Source: a virus
IMG/VR virus record: IMGVR_UViG_3300042879_000458
Coordinates: 1 to 29,786 of that record
Direction: 5' to 3' (one strand)
DNA length: 29,786 nucleotides
The position numbers and the translations under genes are program-made. Shown here one piece after another: positions 1 through 5,522 of this stretch (position 1 is its first letter; every line of letters begins with the position of its first letter). Under the pieces are notes generated by a model. The model did no database searches, was not told the origin of the DNA, and saw nothing but the letters and a program-made list of their open reading frames with translations.

Positions 1-180
1 GGTAAGCAGGAGTTCGTCGTCTGGCGACGTGGCCCTGATGGCAAGGCTATCCCCAAGAACCTTGGCGTCTTCGACACGTTCGACAAGGCAGCGGCGAGGG
101 CCGAGGAGGCCAAGTACGAAGAACTACCGAAGGCCAGCAAGATGATCGGATGGAAGTCTGACGCGGACGATTGGCGATGA
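1..180 (+). CDS. C-terminal fragment of an unrecognised phage protein
   Basis: Frame 1 is open from the window edge to the TGA at 178-180, giving the last 59 residues of a protein whose start lies outside the window. The fragment reads like a compact beta-strand plus helix unit: a strand around FVVWRRGPDGK, then NLGVFDTFDKAAARAEEAKY. That faintly resembles an AP2-type DNA-binding domain (a strand, a 'lGxFdTxeeAaxAy'-like stretch and a helix), but the resemblance is weak and only one domain end is visible. Its stop overlaps the ATG of the next gene (ATGA at 177-180), which supports it being a real translated gene in the same transcript. Function cannot be given from this fragment. Confidence 0.6.
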   Translation, partial: GKQEFVVWRRGPDGKAIPKNLGVFDTFDKAAARAEEAKYEELPKASKMIGWKSDADDWR

Positions 181-470
181 GGAAGAATTGCCCGATATGC
201 GGAGTCGCGAATACAGGTGGCTTGCCACACACCTGGCACAAGTCTGCGCACCGAAAAAAGAAATACACGGTCGAGCAGATTGCCGAGATGTCCGAGAAGG
301 CGAGAGAGATCAATGCACTTGTGCAAATAGTGTCGTATGCGGTAGATATAGCGCGTCAACCGGACTATTGGGTGAGACGTGGGAAAACGACAACGACAAC
401 GCGGCGCAGAAACCGAAAGGGAAGTATGCGAGGAAATAGCGAATCAAACGGGCTGGGTGGTCAAGCGTGA
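177..470 (+). CDS. Small zinc-finger-like hypothetical protein
   Basis: A 97-residue protein starting at the ATG at 177, which overlaps the preceding stop as ATGA; a TTG at 171 is a less likely start. The N-terminus carries CPIC (residues 5-8) followed by histidines in HTWHKSAH (about 19-26), a plausible single zinc-binding knuckle, then basic KKK and a helix around residues 32-57. The last third (after about residue 67) is a Thr/Arg/Gly/Ser-rich run lying over the start of the next gene in another frame, so it may not be under selection. No family is recognised. The context next to a nuclease-like and a zinc-ribbon gene suggests a small DNA- or RNA-associated phage protein; this is inference. 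Confidence 0.55.
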   Translation: MRKNCPICGVANTGGLPHTWHKSAHRKKKYTVEQIAEMSEKAREINALVQIVSYAVDIARQPDYWVRRGKTTTTTRRRNRKGSMRGNSESNGLGGQA

Positions 471-702
471 GCTAGGGCAAGCCAGAGATGGCGGTGCCGA
501 TATTCGGCTGGCCCAGTTCGTCATCGAGGTAAAGCGCCGCAAGTCCATTGCGGTGTACGAATGGATCGACCAGGTAAAGGCGGCTTGCGCTGGCTATGAC
601 GTGCCGGTCGTCATCTGCCGTGGCGATAAGCGTGAGTTCCTCGTGATCCAGCCGCTTGAGGATTGGCTGAAGATCGCAAAGAAAGAGCTGCCCGAGAGAT
701 GA
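379..702 (+). CDS. PD-(D/E)XK nuclease-like protein (Holliday-junction-resolvase-like)
   Basis: A 107-residue protein beginning with GTG at 379; a stop at 373-375 in the same frame fixes this as essentially the first possible start. The order GKRQRQRGAETEREV (basic N-terminus and helix with a conserved Glu), a GGADI strand (Asp41), and FVIEVKRRK (Glu50, Lys52) is the layout of small PD-(D/E)XK nucleases such as archaeal Hjc-like and phage VRR-NUC-like enzymes. A helix and a strand (VPVVICRGDKREFLVI) complete the fold. Such phage enzymes cut branched DNA during replication or packaging. It overlaps the upstream gene by 92 bases, which is long for this genome, and its TGA overlaps the next ATG. 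The fold assignment is fairly sure; the exact substrate is not. Confidence 0.75.
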   Translation: MGKRQRQRGAETEREVCEEIANQTGWVVKRELGQARDGGADIRLAQFVIEVKRRKSIAVYEWIDQVKAACAGYDVPVVICRGDKREFLVIQPLEDWLKIAKKELPER

Positions 703-1004
703 AATGTCCAAAGTGCGGGAAACCGAGCGAGGTCGTGAAGGTCTACCAATTCCCGACCGAGGCGAGACGACGCAGAGAGTGTATGACCTGTGGGCACAGA
801 TTCTCCACGAGCGAACGCGTTTGGCGGCGAGTCTATGCCGACGAGATCAAGAACAGGCCAATCAAGGGCATGAAGAAGTCGCACCTGGAAGACAACCAGC
901 AGCGCCCGAAAAAGACTTATAGCAACTTCGACGTCGTGGCTCTCGAGGGCTACGACCAGGACTGGGAAGACGTGACCACTTACGTTCATGTGAGCGACGA
1001 CTGA
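699..1004 (+). CDS. NrdR-type zinc ribbon protein
   Basis: The start is the ATG at 699 (ATGA overlap with the previous stop), giving 101 residues; an upstream in-frame start at 663 is less likely. Residues 1-40 carry CPKC (Cys3, Cys6) and CMTC (Cys28, Cys31) with the flanking sequence ARRRREC..C..RFSTSE. This is very close to the zinc ribbon of the bacterial repressor NrdR, which binds NrdR boxes upstream of ribonucleotide reductase genes. The ATP-cone that makes up the rest of bacterial NrdR (about 150 residues) is absent: the remaining 60 residues are charged (KNRPIKGMKKSH) with an acidic end. It is therefore not a full NrdR. A DNA-binding regulator, or a protein that competes with host NrdR, are possible roles; both are inference. 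Confidence 0.7.
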   Translation: MKCPKCGKPSEVVKVYQFPTEARRRRECMTCGHRFSTSERVWRRVYADEIKNRPIKGMKKSHLEDNQQRPKKTYSNFDVVALEGYDQDWEDVTTYVHVSDD

Positions 1005-1519
1005 TGGCAGGATCACCACAGAAACGAGAGAAGCGTGAGAAGGCTCTGGCATTGCTCGAGAGTCCTAACTTCATGCCAGAGCTTTGCGAGTACGTCTCAA
1101 CGGGCGGCAGCTTGACCGAGTTTGCGGTCGCGAGCGGTATTCCGTATGGGCGGCTCCATCGATTCTTGATGAGCAACGAGGAGCGCAAGACGCAGATCGA
1201 CATTGCCAGGAAGGCGAGAGCGCAGTGGCACGTCGACCGAATGGAAGGGTTAGCAAACTCTGTGGAGCAGGAGCAGATTGATCCTCATGCCGCAAGGGTT
1301 GCGAGCGATATTCGCCGCTGGGTTGCCTCACGATTGGATATGCAGCAATGGGGCGACAAGATGCAGACCAAGGTTGAGATCACCGACACGACGCAATTGC
1401 ATCTGGAAGCAGTGAGAAATCTTATGCGAACGGTGAGCGTGATCGAGCCCGAAAAGCTTACTCGCGACACGCCGACAGACCCCGAAACGGACACGCGCGA
1501 GTCATCAGAACCGACGTAA
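1004..1519 (+). CDS. terS: Terminase small subunit (Sf6-like)
   Basis: A 171-residue protein starting at the ATG at 1004, one base into the previous stop (TGATG). The N-terminal half is helical with a helix-turn-helix-like stretch (LTEFAVASGIPYGRLHRFL), as in small terminases that bind the packaging-start site. The central segment has the Sf6/P22-type pattern ARKARAQWHVDRMEGLAN followed by ARVASDIRRWVASRLDMQQWGDK, which is typical of Sf6-like TerS. The C-terminus is polar and probably disordered. In phages of this type TerS forms a ring that recognises the pac site and regulates TerL. TerL lies downstream, but across a 275-base gap rather than adjacent to it. Confidence 0.85.
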   Translation: MAGSPQKREKREKALALLESPNFMPELCEYVSTGGSLTEFAVASGIPYGRLHRFLMSNEERKTQIDIARKARAQWHVDRMEGLANSVEQEQIDPHAARVASDIRRWVASRLDMQQWGDKMQTKVEITDTTQLHLEAVRNLMRTVSVIEPEKLTRDTPTDPETDTRESSEPT

Positions 1520-1530
1520 TGTTATAACAT
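1519..1530. promoter_or_regulatory. Perfect 12-base palindrome just after terS
   Basis: ATGTTATAACAT is its own reverse complement and starts at the last base of the terS stop codon. It is followed by another AT-rich stretch (ataacac). The composition contrasts with the GC-rich coding DNA around it. Such a site could bind a dimeric regulator or be part of a packaging signal; only the symmetry is seen directly. Confidence 0.35.
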
Positions 1531-1706
1531 AACACTCGTTTTATGCACGATCCCGCAGATTCTATGCACCGAGTAAAATTACACAACGCGCAAGTGCTTG
1601 ATTCGCAAGGCATTGTCAGAGTCAGTGCGTATAATACCCATTATGTAAAGTTGTCCACCAGACGGTCAGCGCGTAGGTAACTCGTTGATTCTCCTAGCAT
1701 TCCCGA

Positions 1707-1727
1707 TTTCCGACCCGTTTCCGACCC
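1707..1727 (+). repeat. Tandem 10-mer TTTCCGACCC x2
   Basis: TTTCCGACCC occurs at 1707-1716 and again at 1718-1727, one helical turn apart (11 bases start to start), and the second copy runs straight into a C9 tract. Two copies with helical phasing are suggestive of a protein-binding site, for example for TerS, but two copies alone are weak evidence. Confidence 0.5.
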
Positions 1728-1741
1728 CCCCCCGGCACCTA

Positions 1742-1754
1742 CCCCCGGCGGGGG
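1742..1754. repeat. C5-GGC-G5 hairpin-capable stretch
   Basis: CCCCC at 1742-1746 can pair with GGGGG at 1750-1754 around a three-base loop, and further G runs follow (1755, 1757-1759). No T-run follows, so it does not look like an intrinsic terminator. It may simply be part of an extreme C/G skewed patch between 1725 and 1760. Confidence 0.35.
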
Positions 1755-1794
1755 GCGGGCGCTGGCGTAACCCCACACCTACCAATTTGAAAAA

Positions 1795-3192
1795 ATGCAG
1801 AATCCGTACTTTGACTTCGTAAAACGCTACCACAAGGCTCCTGTGGCCTTCGTGGAGGAAGTGCTAGGGGTGACCCCAGACCCATGGCAACGTCGCCTCC
1901 TAGAGCTTCTGGCTGCGAATGAGCGCAAGATCAGCGTCCGCTCTGGCCACGGCACCGGCAAGTCCACCGTCGCCTCGTGGGCCATGCTCTGGTTCATGCT
2001 CACCCGCGTCCCGGTCAAGGTGGTGGTCACAGCCCCCACCGCCAGCCAGCTTTTCGACGCCCTCTTCGGCGAATGCCGCCGCTGGGCCAAGCTCCTACCC
2101 CCCGCCGTGGCCGACCTGCTCGAGATCAAGTCCGACCGAATTGAACTAAAAGCCAGCCCCGAGGAGGCGTTCATCTCCGCCCGTACCAGCCGCGCCGAGC
2201 AGCCCGACGCCCTGCAGGGTATCCACGCCGAGTTCGTGCTGCTGGTCGTGGACGAAGCCCCCGGCGTATCCGAGGCCGTGTTCGAATCTGCCGGCGGCAG
2301 TATGTCCGGCCACAACGCGACCACGCTCCTCCTCGGCAACCCCACCCGCACCAGCGGGTACTTCTACGACACCTTCCACCGCCTGTCGTCCGAGTGGAAA
2401 AACCTGCACGTTAGTTGCCTCGACTCGCCCCGCGTCTCAACCGATTACGTCTCGGAAATGGCAAGTCGCTACGGCGAAGGGTCGAACGCCTACCGGGTAC
2501 GCGTGCTCGGCGAGTTCCCCGTCGCCGACGACGACACGTTGATCGGCCTCGAGTTGGCCCAGAGCGCCATCGACCGTGACGTGGTACAGAACCCATCCTC
2601 ACCGATCCTCTGGGGCTTGGACGTAGCCCGCTACGGCACCGACTCCTCGGCGCTCTGCAAGCGCCAGTCGAACGTGGTGCTCGGCCCGGTCAAGACGTGG
2701 AAGAATCTTGACCTCATGTCGCTGACCGGCGCGATCATGCACGAGTGGGAATCGACCGACCCCAAAGACCGCCCCGCCGAGATTCTGGTCGACAGCATCG
2801 GCTTGGGCGCAGGTGTAGTCGATCGATTACGGGAGCTCAAGCTCCCCGCCCGTGGCATCAACGTCGGCGAGTCGCCTGCCTTTAAGGGACAGTTCGCGAA
2901 CCTTCGCGCCGAGTTATGGAGCAAGGCTAAGGCGTGGCTTGAGGCCAAGGACTGCAAGTTGCCGCGTGACGAGAGGCTGGTCAATGAACTATCCTCGCCG
3001 CGCTATTCGTTTATGAGCAACGGCAAACTCAAGCTCGAGAGCAAGGACGACATGAAGCGCCGAGGGCTGGCGTCACCCGACGTGGCCGACGCTTTCGTGC
3101 TGACGTTCGCGAGCGAGGCGGCAACCGGCGGCGGAGCCTATGCGCCCACTTGGGCCAAGCCCGTCAAGAGACAGATTCGAGGGGTGGTATGA
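1795..3192 (+). CDS. terL: Terminase large subunit (packaging ATPase-nuclease)
   Basis: A 465-residue protein with the full terminase layout. The ATPase domain has Walker A SGHGTGKS (residues 50-57), Walker B VLLVVDEA (148-155, with Asp153-Glu154) and the coupling motif LLLGNPTR (178-185). The RNase H-like nuclease domain has its three acidic positions in WGLDVARYGTD (Asp266), ILVDSIGLG (Asp323) and SPDVADAF (Asp422). It powers DNA translocation into the procapsid through the portal and cuts the concatemer. Length is normal for the family. The ATG at 1795 is the first start after a stop at 1768-1770; the ribosome-binding site is poor. Its stop overlaps the next gene (ATGA). Confidence 0.97.
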   Translation: MQNPYFDFVKRYHKAPVAFVEEVLGVTPDPWQRRLLELLAANERKISVRSGHGTGKSTVASWAMLWFMLTRVPVKVVVTAPTASQLFDALFGECRRWAKLLPPAVADLLEIKSDRIELKASPEEAFISARTSRAEQPDALQGIHAEFVLLVVDEAPGVSEAVFESAGGSMSGHNATTLLLGNPTRTSGYFYDTFHRLSSEWKNLHVSCLDSPRVSTDYVSEMASRYGEGSNAYRVRVLGEFPVADDDTLIGLELAQSAIDRDVVQNPSSPILWGLDVARYGTDSSALCKRQSNVVLGPVKTWKNLDLMSLTGAIMHEWESTDPKDRPAEILVDSIGLGAGVVDRLRELKLPARGINVGESPAFKGQFANLRAELWSKAKAWLEAKDCKLPRDERLVNELSSPRYSFMSNGKLKLESKDDMKRRGLASPDVADAFVLTFASEAATGGGAYAPTWAKPVKRQIRGVV

Positions 3193-3860
3193 ACTGGCGT
3201 GATTTCTTTTTGGTCAACCCGTACCAAGGCGCAAAGCTCGTCGAGCACGACTTGCAGGGCTGGGGCTCAGATGACCCGATGTTCGAGCAGGTCATTGAGG
3301 CCGTGCGCCCGACGACGATTATCGAGGTCGGCTCGTGGAAGGGGCGCTCTGCCGCGAACATCATGGCGATCTGCAAGCGTCTTGGGCTAGATGCGACTTT
3401 GCTTTGCATCGACACATGGCTAGGCTCGCTCGAGAACTACGACCGCCACGACGGCGAGAACAAGTGGCTGCATGAGGCACTGCGCTTGGATGTTGGCTAC
3501 CCTAAGCTGCATCAATTGTTCGTCTCCAACATGAAGCACCTTGGGCTAGAGGATCGCGTCATACCCCTCCCCCTACCCGCCTCCATCGCAGCGCGTGTCG
3601 TGGCCGAGAAAAAAATTCTGGCGGACGTGATTTACATCGACGGCTCGCACGACTACGAAGACTGCAAGTCTGACCTGCGCAATTACTGGCCGCTGCTGCG
3701 TGATGGTGGGATTTTATTCGGCGACGATTATCTCGCATGGCCCGGTGTCACCCGCGCCGTTGAGGAGTTCTGCGACGAGTTCCGGCTGCAGGATGTCGCC
3801 GTCAAGCGATCCGGTAAGTTCGCCATTGGCAAGGGCCGTGGAGTACAGGGGATCAAGTGA
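3189..3860 (+). CDS. Class I SAM-dependent methyltransferase (Methyltransf_24-like)
   Basis: A 223-residue protein started at the ATG at 3189, overlapping the terL stop; an in-frame start at 3150 inside terL is rejected. Motif I is IIEVGSWKGRSA (about residues 44-55), the SAM-binding loop. A later strand and loop, VIYIDGSHDYEDCKSDL (137-153), and GGILFGDDY (163-171) are the hallmark of the Methyltransf_24 / TylF / cephalosporin-hydroxylase-like group, which often acts on sugars or small molecules. It is the first gene of a block with two carbohydrate-related genes, so O-methylation of a glycan (a virion glycan or a host surface sugar) is a reasonable guess. It is not a recognisable DNA methyltransferase, since no DPPY-type or cytosine PC motif is seen. 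Confidence 0.82.
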   Translation: MNWRDFFLVNPYQGAKLVEHDLQGWGSDDPMFEQVIEAVRPTTIIEVGSWKGRSAANIMAICKRLGLDATLLCIDTWLGSLENYDRHDGENKWLHEALRLDVGYPKLHQLFVSNMKHLGLEDRVIPLPLPASIAARVVAEKKILADVIYIDGSHDYEDCKSDLRNYWPLLRDGGILFGDDYLAWPGVTRAVEEFCDEFRLQDVAVKRSGKFAIGKGRGVQGIK

Positions 3861-4465
3861 AGTATTACTGCATCACACTCGCAGAGACTCCCGAGCGCAC
3901 CGAACACGCTCGAGCGCAGGCTGCTAAGGCCGGCATAGAGCTCGACTTTATCCAAGGCATCTTTGGCAAGACCATGCAGGTCAAGTCTGAGATTCCGATG
4001 CACACGGATTATTACGTCACCCGTGGCGCGACTTGCCTTGTCTTGTCATGGCACATCGCGTGGCAGATCGCATGGCGCGACGGTCACGAGGAGTTCGTGA
4101 TCTTTGAGGATGATTTCATCCTGCCCGATAACTTCAACGAACGCTTTGCGCAGATTCGCGAGGAGATACCGCACTGGTGCGACCTCGTGTACTTGAACTC
4201 CTGTTGCACGACCGACAAACCCGGCAAGAAGGAGTCCACGAACCTGTGGGAGATTAAGTACCCGCTATGCACCGCCGCGATCTGGCACCGTCGCCGTGCG
4301 ATTCCGACGCTGCAACAGTACACCAAGCCCGCTAATACTCCGGTCGATATACTGCTCGAGTGGCACGCCCTGCCGCACCTGCGAGTTTTGACAGCCGTCC
4401 CGCCACTGGTATCGCAGGCCACGCAAGACTTGGCCGTGCCGATGCCATCCACGATCCATATGTGA
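3857..4465 (+). CDS. Glycosyltransferase family 25-like protein
   Basis: A 202-residue protein starting with GTG at 3857, overlapping the preceding TGA by four bases. The N-terminus (YYCITLAETPERTEHARAQA) matches the opening strand and helix of GT25/LPS-type galactosyltransferases ('I.L....R......'). The central FVIFEDDFILP stretch (Glu84-Asp86) is the acidic metal/nucleotide-sugar motif typical of that family. A later LVYLNSC strand and a paired aromatic/basic region follow. GT25 enzymes normally add a hexose to LPS core or to hydroxylysine. In a phage structural operon it may decorate a virion protein or alter host LPS. The length is at the short end of the family, but the fold appears complete. 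Confidence 0.72.
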   Translation: MKYYCITLAETPERTEHARAQAAKAGIELDFIQGIFGKTMQVKSEIPMHTDYYVTRGATCLVLSWHIAWQIAWRDGHEEFVIFEDDFILPDNFNERFAQIREEIPHWCDLVYLNSCCTTDKPGKKESTNLWEIKYPLCTAAIWHRRRAIPTLQQYTKPANTPVDILLEWHALPHLRVLTAVPPLVSQATQDLAVPMPSTIHM

Positions 4466-4469
4466 GGAG

Positions 4470-5483
4470 ATGATGAATGCTAAAACCAAGCGACGTGGCG
4501 CTATTCCAAAAGCGCCTCGACAAGAAAGCGCCGCCGAAGCCGGAAGCCAAGAAAGCGCCGGAGCCGAAAGACCCGAAGCCGCCTTCCCCGCCGAAGGCGG
4601 CGTAATTTTAGGCGACCACTTACCGGCTGACGCCTTCGTGCGCCTGTCGGTGCCGGAGTCGGAGAAGTATCTGCCGTGCAACCCGTCCATCGCCAAAGAT
4701 GCTGACGGGAACTTGGCGTGTCTAACCCGCACGGTGAACTATGAGCTCGGCGAGGAAGACGGCATCTGGTTCCGTGGCGACCCTGCGCCAAATACACGAA
4801 ACTATTTTCTAACCCTTGACTCTAAGGCGCACCAAAAGTCGGTCGAGTGGGTGGACGATCTAACCGTGCGCCACACCCGAGTCCCCGCACGAGACGGCCT
4901 TGAGGATGCGCGGCTCTTTTGGTTCGACGGTGCGTGGCAGTTTACCTGCTCGGCCCTACATCACGGACCCCGGGTGCGCACCACGATGGCGCTAGCCAAG
5001 CTAAGTAAGACCAGCATTGACCGCTTTGAGTTCCTCCATAGCCCTCACAGCCGTGAGATGGAGAAGAATTGGATGCCGTGCGTCAACGGCGCACGCTTGG
5101 CGTTCGTGTACTCGCATCACCCGGCTGAGTCGTTTGAAATTTACCCGGCTAAGACGCGAATCTGGCTCGGCGCCTTCCCTATCTTGCAAGGCTGGTCTGG
5201 CGGCTCGCAGATTATTCCCTATAACGGCGAATGGCTGGGCGTCGTCCACCAGCGCCGCAAGCGCAAGAACCGCGTTCACTATGCCCACCGGCTAGTCGCC
5301 TACAATGCCAACCTTGAGCCGGTACGGGCGGGGCGCGAGTTCTACTTTAAGGGCGAGCAGATTGAGTTCTGTGCCGGTATCGTCGAGCACAGTGGGTACT
5401 TCATCCTCTCCTTCGGTGTCAAGGATCGCGAGGCGTGGCTGGTTAAGCTAACGCCGACCCAGATTGCCTCGCTTTTCGTTTGA
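4470..5483 (+). CDS. GH130/GH43-like five-bladed beta-propeller glycosidase or phosphorylase
   Basis: The frame from 4470 encodes up to 337 residues. The recognisable domain begins near residue 48 (GDHLPADAFVRLSVPE) and runs to the end. Features of the GH130-type (mannoside phosphorylase-like) propeller include CNPSIA (70-75), LTRTVNY (85-91), EDARLFWFDG (145-154), EKNWMP (198-203), a GGSQ strand and a late EFCAGIV stretch. The ED..L and EKNW motifs occur in catalytic or sugar-contact loops in that superfamily. The first ~45 residues are low complexity and lie over the better-supported small frame at 4477-4605. The true start may therefore be later, for example GTG at 4638. It probably cleaves or rearranges a glycan made or attacked with the two upstream genes; the substrate is unknown. 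Confidence 0.68.
   Translation: MMNAKTKRRGAIPKAPRQESAAEAGSQESAGAERPEAAFPAEGGVILGDHLPADAFVRLSVPESEKYLPCNPSIAKDADGNLACLTRTVNYELGEEDGIWFRGDPAPNTRNYFLTLDSKAHQKSVEWVDDLTVRHTRVPARDGLEDARLFWFDGAWQFTCSALHHGPRVRTTMALAKLSKTSIDRFEFLHSPHSREMEKNWMPCVNGARLAFVYSHHPAESFEIYPAKTRIWLGAFPILQGWSGGSQIIPYNGEWLGVVHQRRKRKNRVHYAHRLVAYNANLEPVRAGREFYFKGEQIEFCAGIVEHSGYFILSFGVKDREAWLVKLTPTQIASLFV
4477..4605 (+). CDS. Possible 42-residue Lys/Pro/Ala-rich protein overlapping the next gene
   Basis: The ATG at 4477 opens a frame running to the TAA at 4603-4605. It begins MLKPSDVALFQKRLDKKAPP and continues as a Lys-Pro-Ala-Glu repeat-like tail. A GAGGAG at 4464-4469 sits seven bases upstream of this ATG, ideal spacing, whereas the overlapping ATGs at 4470 and 4473 are too close to it. 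Third codon positions are mostly G or C in this frame but mixed in the competing frame. So this frame is the better coding candidate over 4477-4605. It may be a separate small protein or the true N-terminus of the downstream beta-propeller protein joined by frameshifting. Function unknown. Confidence 0.5.
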   Translation: MLKPSDVALFQKRLDKKAPPKPEAKKAPEPKDPKPPSPPKAA

Positions 5484-5503
5484 CAATAGGAGAGACACAC
5501 TTT

Positions 5504-5517
5504 CGGCACGGGTGCCG
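5504..5517 (+). promoter_or_regulatory. Hairpin between ribosome-binding site and portal start
   Basis: CGGCAC (5504-5509) pairs with GTGCCG (5512-5517) around a two-base GG loop, in the 39-base spacer before the portal gene. The only strong Shine-Dalgarno, AGGAGAG at 5488-5494, is 28 bases from the ATG at 5523. If the hairpin forms, the effective distance shrinks to about 14 bases. A tight two-base loop is not ideal, so one base pair may open. It could tune portal translation or act as a weak terminator or mRNA-end signal (GTTTTA follows). Confidence 0.4.
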
Positions 5518-5522
5518 GTTTT

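Larger units (their letters stand above)
1520..1794. other. Non-coding gap between terS and terL with motifs; candidate regulatory or packaging region
   Basis: No credible gene is present in these 275 bases, the largest gap in the window. The left half is AT-richer and includes a consensus-like TATAAT at 1630-1635. A TTGTCA at 1613-1618 lies only 11 bases upstream of it, so a standard sigma70 promoter is not formed; a promoter relying mainly on the -10 is possible. The right half holds a tandem 10-mer, a run of nine C (1725-1733), and a C5/G6 pair that can fold. The terL start at 1795 has no good ribosome-binding site. The region could carry the terL/late promoter, the pac or cos site, or both. 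Confidence 0.5.

Noticed and set aside
1613-1635. TTGTCA and TATAAT as a full sigma70 promoter
   Set aside because: The spacer is only 11 bases; 16-18 is needed. The TATAAT alone is kept only as a weak element.
4470-5483. Treating the GH130-like protein as certain glycosyltransferase
   Set aside because: The motifs fit the propeller glycosidase/phosphorylase group better than any GT fold, with no DxD-type site in a Rossmann context.
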